A DNA stretch of 32,914 nt from Patescibacteria group bacterium (GCA_028718605.1 JAQULM010000001.1:160785-193698); one strand, 5' to 3'; numbered from the stretch's first letter, positions 17,087 to 27,339 are shown. Notes: a model not told the origin generated them from the letters alone. Translations and numbers: made by a program.

Positions 17087-17779
17087 TTATGGGCAAACGA
17101 TCGTGCCGATAAATGACTTTCCCCGGAGAGCACGAGCGAGGTTCCCGATGCGTGTTCCATTCACGATGAGCACGGTGAGTTTGAACTTCTCAGCAAGCTT
17201 CGCAGCAACAGGGTCGAACGGGACATTTGCCCCTGGATCCCAATGGCTCCCGACAATACGCCGAAAAACAGGCCACGTGACTTGTGAGAGCGGTTTCGCA
17301 TTCCGAAACCGCCTCGGATCCCTGTCGTATACGTAGTCAATGTTCGTGAGATTGATAACGGTACGAGCTCCGTATGTTTTTGCCAGGAGGACGGCATCTT
17401 TGTCCGACGATGACCCAGGTACGAACCCGGCGCCGATTAAAATACGCTTTGCGGTCCGCACGCGTTCAGTCGGATTTGGCAGGACCCGCTCGTATGCGTA
17501 CTCACCAAACATCACTCGGACCAATTCAGCGTTGAGCTTCGTCGCCGCTATTCCGAGCCAGTCGAGATCTGCATTTGAAACGCGAGGGACGATGCCCCGT
17601 GCCGCAGCATTGTAGCGCCGGCAGACTTTTCCGCCACCGCAAACGACGACCACCCGATTGCCGCGCCGCACGTGCGACAACACAAATGCCCGCAAGTGCT
17701 TCAGCAGCCGAATATTGACTTCATTCGGTACGATGAGCGATCCGCCAAGTGAAAAAACAATTGTGCGTCCAATTCTCAT
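17087..17779 (-). CDS. pyrH: Amino-acid-kinase family protein, UMP kinase of archaeal type
   Basis: ORF track; VFSLGGSLIVP, VVVCGGGKVCRRY, DWLGIAATKLNAELVR, DKDAVLLAKTYGARTVINLTNIDYVYDRDP. Confidence 0.8.
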   Translation of the reverse strand: MRIGRTIVFSLGGSLIVPNEVNIRLLKHLRAFVLSHVRRGNRVVVVCGGGKVCRRYNAAARGIVPRVSNADLDWLGIAATKLNAELVRVMFGEYAYERVLPNPTERVRTAKRILIGAGFVPGSSSDKDAVLLAKTYGARTVINLTNIDYVYDRDPRRFRNAKPLSQVTWPVFRRIVGSHWDPGANVPFDPVAAKLAEKFKLTVLIVNGTRIGNLARALRGKSFIGTIVCP

Positions 17780-18801
17780 TGAAGGTATTTTTGTTTGTTC
17801 AGGAGATGCTCATCGTACGTTTTGCTGAAAACTGTCGTGCCGTCTGGTTTTGTCAGGAAGTACAAGTAATCAGTTTTTTCGGGATTCAGGGCTGCCTGGA
17901 TGGCATCGAGCGACGGATTGCAGATCGGGCCAGGCGGTAATCCGCGATTCTGATACGTGTTGTACGGATTATCAACTTCAGTATCATCACGTGACGGCTG
18001 GATCGTATTCTTCCCGGTTATATAATTTACCGTTGCGTCCGACTGCAATGGTATTCCTTGGTTCATGCGGGAATAAAATATCCCAGCAGCAATCTGGCGG
18101 TCCTCATATGAACGAACCTCCTTCTCCAAGATTGATGCGAGCGTAATTATCTGGAATACGCTCATATCGCCCGTACGAGCGGCATTATACATTTCAGCGG
18201 TGAACTTTACCTCCATGTTATCGAGCATTCGTTCGATAATATCAGCAGCTGTGGCATCCTTAAACACCCGATAACTGTCCGGGAAGAGATACCCCTCCAA
18301 CCCCATGCTCGACGGTTTGTCAGCGAGAACCGCGTACTGTTTTTCTGGGATCAATGTGCTTATATCGGTTTGTGCCGAAGCCGACAAAAACTCACTCTGA
18401 TTGACGATCCCCAGTGACTCAAGGTATACGGCGATTTCTTTCGCGGTCCAACCCTCGGTAATCTTTATCCATTCCTCCGGTGCCTGGGTATTGCTCGTCA
18501 GTACGCGAACGACGTCCCGCATGCTCATATCGCGTTCCAAGAGATAGTTTCCGGCAATAAACTTCGAACCGGATCTCTTCAAATATACGTATGCTTCGAA
18601 CCAAAATTGACTGCGTATATACCCCCCCTGTTCGAGCTGTGCAGCGATTTCCTTCACTCCAACCCCCGAGGGTATCATAAATAAAAGCTCGCCCTTGTCC
18701 TTCGACACAGGAATGTTAACCTGGTTCCAAAGGTAGAGAAAACCCAGCGCGGCTGCTGATAGTATGAGCAGGAAAATAATTAGCAATGCCTTTTTTATCA
18801 T
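17776..18801 (-). CDS. mltG: Endolytic transglycosylase MltG
   Basis: ORF track; LEGYLFPDSYRV, LASILEKEV, DNPYNTYQNRGLPPGPICNPSLDAIQAAL; overlaps the UMP kinase start as ATGA. Confidence 0.95.
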   Translation of the reverse strand: MIKKALLIIFLLILSAAALGFLYLWNQVNIPVSKDKGELLFMIPSGVGVKEIAAQLEQGGYIRSQFWFEAYVYLKRSGSKFIAGNYLLERDMSMRDVVRVLTSNTQAPEEWIKITEGWTAKEIAVYLESLGIVNQSEFLSASAQTDISTLIPEKQYAVLADKPSSMGLEGYLFPDSYRVFKDATAADIIERMLDNMEVKFTAEMYNAARTGDMSVFQIITLASILEKEVRSYEDRQIAAGIFYSRMNQGIPLQSDATVNYITGKNTIQPSRDDTEVDNPYNTYQNRGLPPGPICNPSLDAIQAALNPEKTDYLYFLTKPDGTTVFSKTYDEHLLNKQKYLQ

Positions 18802-18807
18802 ATGAAA

Positions 18808-19884
18808 TTAAAGTAATGAGTTGAGCTTACGCCGTTTCAGTTCATCAACTATTTTCTTCACGTCTTGCGCGTGTTCCTTCGGGCAAACGAGCAAACAGTC
18901 TTCCATATCAATAATAATCATCCCGTGCAGCCCCGCCGTTGCGATAGTCCGGCCAGTATAACTATATATCAGATTGTCCTTGGAATCTATTGCTACGTGC
19001 TTGCCGCGAACAATATTTTCATCCGCAGTCTTCGCAAGAATATCCTTAACCGCGCGCCAGTGCCCGATATCCGCCCACCCGTACGCGGCTGGGATGACGA
19101 TAATTTTCCTTGTATGTTCCATGATACCATAATCAATCGATACGGGCTTCAAGCGTTTGAATTCACGCCGGATAACATGTTTTTCGGCCGGCGTTCCGAT
19201 TGCGCCCTGGATACGAATCAAAGCCTTGTAGTGCGCGGGCATATACTGTTCAAAAAGATGGAGCAGGTTATCAACGCGCCAGCAAAACATATTGGTATTC
19301 CACAGGTAATCCCATGATTTTACATACCGGAGAGCAGTCTTGAAGTCTGGTTTTTCAATAAAGCGTTGGCCATAAAAAATCTCATCATTGCCGATCTGGC
19401 GATACAATTTATTAATTTTAATATACCCATATCCTGTTTCCGGATACGTCGGGCGGATACCGACCAGCAATGTCTGGCGCGGATCATGGCGGATTGTCGC
19501 TTCGGCGAGCCGAATCAGGCGAATATATTCCCGCTCATTTTTCACGAAATGGTCAGACCCGACAGTCATCATGATTTCATGCGGATTGCGCTTCGCGATG
19601 GCTACCGCAGCGAGGCCGATTGCCGCGGCAGTGTCGCGCTTTATCGGTTCCAGGATAATATTTCGGGCAGGGACGTGCGGCAATTGGCGCCGGATTAATC
19701 CTGCCGAATTTTCATTTGCAGAAATAAAAATATCTTCGGCTTTAAATCCCCTGCGCTGCCGCGTGTACGTATTCTGCAGCAAGGTCTTGTTCCCGACAAA
19801 CGGTTGGATCTGCTTCGGATTCGTTTTTCGGGACACTGGCCATAACCTGGTTCCTCCTCCGCCGGCAAGAATGACTATCTTCAT
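18808..19884 (-). CDS. manC: Mannose-1-phosphate guanylyltransferase
   Basis: ORF track; MKIVILAGGGGTRLWPVSRKTNPKQ, VGSDHFV, PETGYGYIK, FIEKPD, WNTNMFCW, YGWADIGHW. Confidence 0.93.
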   Translation of the reverse strand: MKIVILAGGGGTRLWPVSRKTNPKQIQPFVGNKTLLQNTYTRQRRGFKAEDIFISANENSAGLIRRQLPHVPARNIILEPIKRDTAAAIGLAAVAIAKRNPHEIMMTVGSDHFVKNEREYIRLIRLAEATIRHDPRQTLLVGIRPTYPETGYGYIKINKLYRQIGNDEIFYGQRFIEKPDFKTALRYVKSWDYLWNTNMFCWRVDNLLHLFEQYMPAHYKALIRIQGAIGTPAEKHVIRREFKRLKPVSIDYGIMEHTRKIIVIPAAYGWADIGHWRAVKDILAKTADENIVRGKHVAIDSKDNLIYSYTGRTIATAGLHGMIIIDMEDCLLVCPKEHAQDVKKIVDELKRRKLNSLL

Positions 19885-19911
19885 AGAGCTCGCTTGAAAG
19901 TTACGTAGTGT

Positions 19912-20550
19912 TTATTCGCCCCATTCCTTGGGTACGAGCGGAACAAACTGAAACCCGGGGTGCCGCTCCTCCTTCAAATCAGTATCAGTAATTTTATCGA
20001 TGACAACCATGCTCTGCTCATATTTTCCGACGGGAATGACGAGACGGCCACCCACTTTCAGCTGATTAATGAATACGTCCGGAACGCCGATTTCCGCAGC
20101 TGCAGCGACAACAATCTTATCAAACGGTGCTGCCTTCCTGTATCCTTTAGTGCCGTCCGCACAAATAAACTGGACGTTTGAATAATGGTATGTTGAAACA
20201 TTTTTCTTGCCAAAGCGAAAAAGTTCGGGTATCCGCTCAATCGCATAGACAGTGCCCGCCGGCCCAGCGAGTTCAGCAAGAAGCGCGGTTTGCCAGCCGG
20301 ATCCCGAACCGACGTCCAAAATTCGTTCGCCAGCTTTTGGCTGCAGCAATTCCAACATGAATGCCACGGTAAGCGGCTGGGAAATTGTTTGCCCATGGCT
20401 TATCGGGAGCGGAATGTTCAGCGCTGCGTCTGCTTTCAGATTATCAGGGAGAAAATCCTTACGCTGAACTTTTCGAAACGCATTTATGATGCGCTCGGTT
20501 TTCAGGTATCCCTCCTTAATTAAATCGCCTATCAGCTGTTCCATATACAC
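19912..20550 (-). CDS. pcm: Protein-L-isoaspartate O-methyltransferase
   Basis: ORF track; RKDFLPDNLKADAALNIPLPISHGQTISQPLTVAFMLELL, ILDVGSGSGWQTALLAELAG. Confidence 0.93.
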   Translation of the reverse strand: MYMEQLIGDLIKEGYLKTERIINAFRKVQRKDFLPDNLKADAALNIPLPISHGQTISQPLTVAFMLELLQPKAGERILDVGSGSGWQTALLAELAGPAGTVYAIERIPELFRFGKKNVSTYHYSNVQFICADGTKGYRKAAPFDKIVVAAAAEIGVPDVFINQLKVGGRLVIPVGKYEQSMVVIDKITDTDLKEERHPGFQFVPLVPKEWGE

Positions 20551-20554
20551 TATG

Positions 20555-20782
20555 AAGTGCGCCGTACATATCAGGTACTAGTATACCAGATTTTACCGTT
20601 TCTGAATACCCTAGGGATTTCTGCGGGAGAAACCACGCATGCCAGCGGTCGTGCGACTTCGCTTTCAAAAACGCAGCTGACGGTTGCCGCGACGCGAACC
20701 ATTATACGATCAAGGAAACCTACGCTGGCTACCGCACACTCTCGCTCTACGATATCATGAAAATTGTTGGATTCGAACAGTA
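20555..20782 (+). pseudogene. Orphan 3' gene end (no start codon) of unknown family
   Basis: Open + frame between stops: SEYPRDFCGRNHACQRSCDFAFKNAADGCRDANHYTIKETYAGYRTLSLYDIMKIVGFEQ*; followed by an orphan + strand terminator. Confidence 0.35.
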
Positions 20783-20829
20783 GCCAAAATCTCTGCCAAA
20801 CCTCGTTTCATCTGATAGTAAGCGATAGA

Positions 20830-20865
20830 AAAAGAGGGCTCAACCACTCGTTGGGCTCTCTTTAT
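20830..20865 (+). terminator. Intrinsic terminator
   Basis: AGAGGGCTCAACCACTCGTTGGGCTCTCTTTATT hairpin with T-rich tail. Confidence 0.65.
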
Positions 20866-21138
20866 TAACTTTGAATTCCCGACAAACTCGCCGCAACGCG
20901 AATCCAACTTTCGATCAATCATTCAATGAAGTCCATTGCCCCTTGACAATATTCTACGTTCTCATTAAGATGTCGTGATATTTAAAGGCGAATCCAGTAG
21001 GATTCTATGTTTTCACTTCCTATTTATATGTGTATAAATTGTGATTTACTTTTTCTTCAACATTCAGCCTCTTTATGGTATACCGTATGCACATAAAAGA
21101 GGGAGTTTTGTGTACTTTTTAAGGTACAAATCATCATT

Positions 21139-22884
21139 ATGATCAGCTTTTTAAGTCGGGACGAAAAACACAACAATCTCTGGAAACTGCTTGAGCAAAA
21201 GCACCGGCTTCCAAAGGAAAGCTACCGCCAAGCCCTTCAGGCAGCAAAAGAAGGCAATCGACACATTGCTGAAGTTTTATTTGAGATTGCAGAGATTCCC
21301 CATGATAAACTTCTCGAGACTGTCGCAAAGTATTTTAATCTTCCCCCGGTGCTGTTGCGAAAAAAAATCATCGTCCCGTACGTATTGAAATTAATACCAA
21401 AGGAGGTAGCCGAGCAGCACTCCGTGATTATTTTTAAAAAAATTGGCAAGGACATCTACGTCGCTCTCACGAACCCGGATAACGAGCAAACGATCAACTT
21501 CATTAAGAAAAAAACCGGCCTCAACCCAAAGCTATTTATCACCAGCCCCCAAGAGATCCAGCGAGCGGTTAAAAAATATCGAGAAGAGATTGTCACGGAA
21601 TTTTCCAAGATCATCGAGAATGCGATCGAGAATACACTCGAGCACGAAGAGCCAGCCGAAAAACTCGCCCAGAACGTCCCGATCATCAAGATGGTTGATG
21701 CGATTCTCGAACATGCGCTCCAAAAAAAATCATCCGACATCCACATCGAACCGACCTCAGAAGATATCGTCATCCGCTTCCGCATTGACGGCCTCCTCAA
21801 TCGCGTCCTCACCCTGCCGCTTGAAATTCTTCCGCCGCTCATCACGAGAATTAAAATCATGGCGCAGCTCAAGATTGACGAACACCGCGTTCCGCAAGAC
21901 GGACGTTTCAAATACTTCTTCCAGGACCGCGACGTCGCTATCCGGACCTCGGTTATCCCGACCCTGAATGGGCCGAAGCTGGTACTCCGCCTCCTCGATA
22001 TTAAAGAACGTGATTTTACCCTGGCCCGCCTCGGTCTCAATCCGATCCATTCCCAGATCATGAAACAGGAAATATTGAAGCCGCAGGGTATGATCCTCGT
22101 CACCGGGCCGACCGGCTCCGGCAAAACCACCACCCTCTATGCACTCCTCCGCATGCTCAACAAAGAAGAGATCAATATCTCCACGATTGAAGACCCGATC
22201 GAGTATGGCATTGAGGGCATCAACCAGACCCAGATCAATCCTGTCGCAGGCCTCACTTTCGCGAACGGCCTGCGTTCGCTCCTCCGCCAGGACCCGAACG
22301 TCCTCATGGTGGGAGAAATCCGCGATTCCGACACCGCGAACATCTCCCTCAATGCAGCGCTGACCGGCCACCTCGTCCTCTCGACGCTCCATACCAACAA
22401 CGCCTTCCAGGCGATCCAGCGTCTCACCGAGATGGGCGTGCAACCTTACCTGGCGGCAACGGTAACGAACGCCATCATTGGCCAGCGCCTGGTCAGAAAA
22501 ATATGTCCCTTCTGTAAAGTGCGAACGAGCTCAACCCCGAAACTCATCGAACAGTTCAGCGCACTCCTCCCGCTTGAAAAAATATTCCAGAAACTGAAAC
22601 ACCTCGGGCTCACCAAAACCGCTGCGATCAACGAGATTAATTTCTACCGTGGCCAGGGCTGCGAGCGGTGCAACAACTACGGCTACCTCGGGCGTCTCGG
22701 CATTTACGAAATCCTGCCGATCAATAAACAAATGCGCGACCTCATCCTGGAAAACCCCACTGCTGATAAAATTTACAACCAGGCAATGGCACAGGGAATT
22801 CTGACAATGGCTGAGGACGGCGTCCTGAAAGTGCTCGAGGGTGAAACAACCTTCGATGAGGTACTGAGGGTAACAAAAGAATAA
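21139..22884 (+). CDS. pilB: Type IV pilus assembly ATPase PilB/GspE
   Basis: ORF track; Walker A GPTGSGKTTTLYALL, MVGEIRDSDTANISLNAALTGHLVLSTLHTNNA, Cys motif CPFC...CERC, MshEN-like N-terminus. Confidence 0.96.
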   Translation: MISFLSRDEKHNNLWKLLEQKHRLPKESYRQALQAAKEGNRHIAEVLFEIAEIPHDKLLETVAKYFNLPPVLLRKKIIVPYVLKLIPKEVAEQHSVIIFKKIGKDIYVALTNPDNEQTINFIKKKTGLNPKLFITSPQEIQRAVKKYREEIVTEFSKIIENAIENTLEHEEPAEKLAQNVPIIKMVDAILEHALQKKSSDIHIEPTSEDIVIRFRIDGLLNRVLTLPLEILPPLITRIKIMAQLKIDEHRVPQDGRFKYFFQDRDVAIRTSVIPTLNGPKLVLRLLDIKERDFTLARLGLNPIHSQIMKQEILKPQGMILVTGPTGSGKTTTLYALLRMLNKEEINISTIEDPIEYGIEGINQTQINPVAGLTFANGLRSLLRQDPNVLMVGEIRDSDTANISLNAALTGHLVLSTLHTNNAFQAIQRLTEMGVQPYLAATVTNAIIGQRLVRKICPFCKVRTSSTPKLIEQFSALLPLEKIFQKLKHLGLTKTAAINEINFYRGQGCERCNNYGYLGRLGIYEILPINKQMRDLILENPTADKIYNQAMAQGILTMAEDGVLKVLEGETTFDEVLRVTKE

Positions 22885-22888
22885 CGCA

Positions 22889-24097
22889 ATGCCACTCTTT
22901 AACTACACGGCGCTCGATAAAACCGACTCCTTCGTCCGCGGACAGCTTGAGGCGAAGAGCAGCAAGCGTGCCATTGCTACGCTCGAGGGCGAGGGTTTCA
23001 TGATTATTAACATTACTGAAGAAAAACGTACCAGATATTCAAAGCTTAACAATATTTTTAATAACGTCACCCGGGTTGATAAAATTTTCTTCACCCGGCA
23101 CCTCTACACGATGCTCGAGTCCGGCATCGCGCTCGATCAGGCGGTTAAAATCACTGCGGAGCAAACGACCCAAGAAAAGTTCAAGGTTGTTCTCTTCGAC
23201 ATTCACCAGCAGTTACTCCAGGGCCGCTCGTTCCACGAGTGCCTCAACCGGCACAAACGCTACTTCGACAATTTCTATATCAGCATGGTCAGGGTCGGTG
23301 AGAAGAGCGGCAAGCTCGACGAAGTCCTCTCCTACCTCCTCGAACAGCAGGAAAGCGACTACGAGGTCATCACCAAGTCACGAAGTGCGATGATTTACCC
23401 CTCCGTCATTATTTCTGCCCTCGTGGTGATGGTCACCTTCATGATGCTCTTCGTCATCCCGAAAATTACAGAAATCCTAACGGAATATGAGGTTACGCTG
23501 CCGTTGGCGACCCGCGTCCTGATCGGCTTAAGTGGGTTCCTTTCGAATTACGGCCTCTATTTAATTCCCGTACTTGGCGTGATCGTCTACCTGTTCCTCA
23601 AGTGGAAAAAATCGCCTCGGGGCAAGTGGCGCTGGGACGGCCTTATTCTGAAACTTCCTGGCATTAAAAAAATTGTTATCGAATTCAATCTCGCCCGTTT
23701 TACCCGTTCCCTGAGTTCGCTCTTGAAGAGCGGTATGCAGCTCGACCAGGCCCTCGAGCTGGCTGCTGAGGTTTCCAACAACAGCCATTATCAGAAATCC
23801 CTACGCGCCAGTATCAACTTTGTCCAGAAAGGCATCCCGCTCGTTGAAGTACTCAAGGGCAACACCGTCCTCTTCCCGCAAATCACCACCCGCATGATCG
23901 AGGTCGGTGAAAAAACGGGCAAGCTCGACCACATGCTCCAGCGCCTCGCCGTTTTCTACGAAAAAGCCCTCACCACGACGATTGCGAATATTTCTTCAAT
24001 CATTGAGCCGGCACTCCTGATCACCATTGGCCTCGCCGTCGCTTTTGTCGCAATTGCAGTGCTGACGCCTGTCTGGAGCTACTCACAAACAGTCTAG
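22889..24097 (+). CDS. pilC: Type IV pilus inner-membrane platform protein PilC/GspF
   Basis: ORF track; FFTRHLYTMLESGIALDQAV, VGEKSGKLDEVL, second half repeat FTRSLSSLLKSGMQLDQAL, VGEKTGKLD. Confidence 0.95.
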   Translation: MPLFNYTALDKTDSFVRGQLEAKSSKRAIATLEGEGFMIINITEEKRTRYSKLNNIFNNVTRVDKIFFTRHLYTMLESGIALDQAVKITAEQTTQEKFKVVLFDIHQQLLQGRSFHECLNRHKRYFDNFYISMVRVGEKSGKLDEVLSYLLEQQESDYEVITKSRSAMIYPSVIISALVVMVTFMMLFVIPKITEILTEYEVTLPLATRVLIGLSGFLSNYGLYLIPVLGVIVYLFLKWKKSPRGKWRWDGLILKLPGIKKIVIEFNLARFTRSLSSLLKSGMQLDQALELAAEVSNNSHYQKSLRASINFVQKGIPLVEVLKGNTVLFPQITTRMIEVGEKTGKLDHMLQRLAVFYEKALTTTIANISSIIEPALLITIGLAVAFVAIAVLTPVWSYSQTV

Positions 24098-24100
24098 CCT

Positions 24101-24541
24101 ATGAAAAAAACTTTCATCAACAACGGATTTACACTCATAGAATTGCTCACCGTCCTCGGTATCATCGGCATCCTCACCGCAGCAGCTTTTCCCGTGGTCG
24201 CGATTATCCGCAATAACTCGACATTCAATAACGCAGTCGAGGAAGTCGCCAACACCCTGCGGGTAGCGCAGAATGACTCGCTCTCCTCCCAGGGCGGAGC
24301 AACGTGGGGTGTTGATTTCGATCCGGCGAATCACCAGTACATGCTCTTCAGCGAATTGGGCGCAGTACGGACGTACCAAAAAGTCTCTGCAGTGCCTGAG
24401 TCAATCACGTTCTCCGACACCGAGGTATTATTCAGGCGCCTGTATGGTACGACCGACGCGCCGATTACCATTTCAATAACATCCTCCGGCAAGGAAAAAA
24501 CAATCGACGTGCAGCCATCCGGCTCAATTACTTTGGAATAG
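24101..24541 (+). CDS. Prepilin-like protein (GspH/FimT type)
   Basis: ORF track; class III signal NNG|FTLIELLTVLGIIGILTAAAFPVV. Confidence 0.88.
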   Translation: MKKTFINNGFTLIELLTVLGIIGILTAAAFPVVAIIRNNSTFNNAVEEVANTLRVAQNDSLSSQGGATWGVDFDPANHQYMLFSELGAVRTYQKVSAVPESITFSDTEVLFRRLYGTTDAPITISITSSGKEKTIDVQPSGSITLE

Positions 24542-24543
24542 GT

Positions 24544-25023
24544 ATGAATATATTGAACAATAAAAAAGGAATCAGCGCGGTTGAGGTACTCATCAGTATC
24601 GGCATGGCTGGCGTGATGATCGTGTCGATCGGCATGGCGATGAGTGCCATTCACCGGCTCAATACATCAAGTTCGAATAAGGAACAAGCGCTTGCCTATG
24701 CCAAGGAATCTATCGAAATAATAACTGAGAACCAACAAGCTCTCTTCGGCTGCCGGCCGGCGAGTGGAACGTGTACCTGCCCCCATCAGATTACCGGCTA
24801 TGACAGTTGCTGGGTCGAGACCTCCAACTCCCCGGTAGCAGGGACGGAAACAATCACCGATACTGAATTTTCCAGGATGATAGCCATTGAAAACCTTGGT
24901 GGCGACGCTAATCGAAAAAAAATTACTGCCCAAGTCAATTGGATAGAAAAAGGCAACACAAAATCGACAAGCCTCACGACAACATTAACGGCATGGAAAG
25001 AAATACCCCCGCCTTCACCATAA
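24544..25023 (+). CDS. Prepilin-like protein (PilV type)
   Basis: ORF track; KKG|ISAVEVLISIGMAGVMIVSIGMA. Confidence 0.8.
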   Translation: MNILNNKKGISAVEVLISIGMAGVMIVSIGMAMSAIHRLNTSSSNKEQALAYAKESIEIITENQQALFGCRPASGTCTCPHQITGYDSCWVETSNSPVAGTETITDTEFSRMIAIENLGGDANRKKITAQVNWIEKGNTKSTSLTTTLTAWKEIPPPSP

Positions 25024-25027
25024 AAAT

Positions 25028-25549
25028 ATGTTCACGAAAGATTTATCTCATACCATCAGCAAGAAAATGAATAAACATCAGCAGGAAGGTTACACACTGA
25101 TTGAGCTTTTAATTTACATCAGCATTACCACGTTGATCATGGTTACCTTGACGAGCTTTGTCGCGGATGTAACCAAACAGGCGACTCGGACGAAAGTCTC
25201 AAAAGAAGTCCAACAGAACGCTCGCCTCATCATCACCAAAATCACGCAGGACATCCGAACTGCAGATGATGGCACAATATCCATTAGCCCCGACAACTCC
25301 CAAATCAATCTCGGTTTAAAAACATACAGCTGGGACAGCGCTGCCAAGACGGTAACCTACAATGACGGAACAGGCGACGATCCCCTCTCAAATCAGAAGG
25401 TCAGTGTTACGAACCTCCGGTTCTCCAGAAACGGTGATGGGATTAATGTTGCACTGGAAGTCCAACAAAAAAATCCTGCAGCAAAAGCAGCTGCGAGGAG
25501 CGATATTTCACTCTCCACCACCGTCGTCCCGCGATCAATCCTCTATTAA
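25028..25549 (+). CDS. Prepilin-like protein (PilW/GspJ type)
   Basis: ORF track; QEG|YTLIELLIYISITTLIMVTLTSF. Confidence 0.82.
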   Translation: MFTKDLSHTISKKMNKHQQEGYTLIELLIYISITTLIMVTLTSFVADVTKQATRTKVSKEVQQNARLIITKITQDIRTADDGTISISPDNSQINLGLKTYSWDSAAKTVTYNDGTGDDPLSNQKVSVTNLRFSRNGDGINVALEVQQKNPAAKAAARSDISLSTTVVPRSILY

Positions 25550-25555
25550 GAGAAA

Positions 25556-27325
25556 ATGAAGACCTCCCCTCTACAAAATAACGACGGCGCCATTGCTATC
25601 ATCGCCCTGATGGCGATTTCGGTTTTTGCGCTGATCACGCTGACCACATTAAGCGTACTCGCCACGAGCGAGCTGAAGATGGCTGCCGCAGAAACGAAAG
25701 CTGAGACAACTTTTTACGCTGCAGAGTCAGGAATCAACGAGGCGCTCTACCAGCTTACTACCAACCCTGTACCACAGCCCCTCTCGTTTAACCAGGACGG
25801 CACGACTGTTGCCGTCTTAGTATTGCCGGACCCAAGCAATCCCTACCAGCGCATCATCGAATCGCAAGCCTCGGATCCGACCGGAAAGGTGCGTACGCTC
25901 AGAATCACTGCAAACACACACTCGTATTCCGGTAGTTTTGACTATGCCGTGCAAACCGGCGAGGGTGGATTTGAAATTCTTAATAACAGCAAGGTGGTTG
26001 GGGACGTCTACACAAATGGCAGCATATTTGGCGGCACCGGTGCCGCAATCCAAGCGCTCGTGGACGGTGACGCCTGGGTTGCTCGTGGAACAGCCGAGAC
26101 GCTCGGCCCGGTTCAGGAAAATGCTGATGTCAACTATGCTGTCGCGAATGCCGCGGATACAACCGACGTCAGCCAGAGCTTCGTAACTGCTATCGATTCC
26201 CCATTGAAGAAAGTCGGCTTCTATATTAAACGCAATGGAACACTGCCAGGAAATGTAACCTTGCGAATTGTCCGCGATCAAGCAGGATCGCCGAGTACTG
26301 ACACCATTGTCTCAAAAATTATTCAAAAAAATACCTTCCCTACCGCCATGCAATGGTTAGAGATTTCATTCGACATCGGCCCAGTACTCTCTGCGGGTGT
26401 CCCCTACTGGATCGTGCTTGATTCACCATCATTTAATGCTTCAAAATATCTCGTCTGGGATTTGAATACAAACCCTGCGAGTTACGCGGACGGGGAAGCA
26501 AAAAAAAGTTCCGATTTCGAAACAGAGGCATGGAGCGCGCTCAACAACGATTTTAAATTCAGGACGTACCTCGGCTATGGCAATACGTTTGTCCGACAAA
26601 TTGAAACAAACGGCGACCTTCATGCGAACACGATCGAGAAGTCAGAAATCCACGGCGATGCGTACTACCAGACTATCGTCGATACCGATCCGGATGGCGC
26701 GTCATACCCCGGTACTACTGACCCCGACCCAAAGCCCTACCCGATCACCGACGTCCACATTAACAATTGGAAGAATGATGCTCTGGCAGGTGGTACGATT
26801 ACTGGAGATCAGACTATCAGCGGCACAGCCACGCTCGGTCCAAAAAAAATTGAGGGCAACCTTACCTTGAGCGGCAATGCACACCTGATCGTCAATGGAA
26901 CTCTCTGGGTAACGGGCACAATAACGTTTACCAATCCCGGCATCAGCATCTCGCTCGATCCAAGCTTCGGCCCGGCGTCATCAGTAATTATTGCCGACGG
27001 TAAAATTGAGCTCAACAATAACGCCACCATTTCCGGTTCCGGAGATCCGAAAAGCTACCTGCTTATACTTTCGACAAATAATTCGCTCAATCCAGCGAGC
27101 CCGGCAATCAATGCCGCGAACAACTCCACCGCCGTGGTCTACTTTGCTAAAAATGGGATGATACGTATTTATAATGGCAGCCACCTCCACGGCACGACCG
27201 GCTACTACCTGACACTGGAGGAAGGCAGCACCGTTGAGTACGACCCCAACCTCGCTGAATTTACCATACCTGCTGGCGAGACCGACGTGATCGGTGCGGT
27301 AAGCGGAAGCTGGGGCGAGTATTAA
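25556..27325 (+). CDS. PilX-like protein with large extracellular insert and polymer-forming-like repeat region
   Basis: ORF track; N-terminus NNDGAIAIIALMAISVFALITLTTLSVLATSELKMAAAETKAETTFYAAESGINEALYQL; middle carbohydrate-binding/anchor-like region; C-terminal short beta repeats. Confidence 0.75.
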   Translation: MKTSPLQNNDGAIAIIALMAISVFALITLTTLSVLATSELKMAAAETKAETTFYAAESGINEALYQLTTNPVPQPLSFNQDGTTVAVLVLPDPSNPYQRIIESQASDPTGKVRTLRITANTHSYSGSFDYAVQTGEGGFEILNNSKVVGDVYTNGSIFGGTGAAIQALVDGDAWVARGTAETLGPVQENADVNYAVANAADTTDVSQSFVTAIDSPLKKVGFYIKRNGTLPGNVTLRIVRDQAGSPSTDTIVSKIIQKNTFPTAMQWLEISFDIGPVLSAGVPYWIVLDSPSFNASKYLVWDLNTNPASYADGEAKKSSDFETEAWSALNNDFKFRTYLGYGNTFVRQIETNGDLHANTIEKSEIHGDAYYQTIVDTDPDGASYPGTTDPDPKPYPITDVHINNWKNDALAGGTITGDQTISGTATLGPKKIEGNLTLSGNAHLIVNGTLWVTGTITFTNPGISISLDPSFGPASSVIIADGKIELNNNATISGSGDPKSYLLILSTNNSLNPASPAINAANNSTAVVYFAKNGMIRIYNGSHLHGTTGYYLTLEEGSTVEYDPNLAEFTIPAGETDVIGAVSGSWGEY

Positions 27326-27339
27326 TATTCACATAAGTT

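Noticed and set aside
21757-22443. 228-aa minus strand ORF opposite pilB
   Set aside because: Overlaps the strongly conserved PilB ATPase core; antisense codon-bias artefact.
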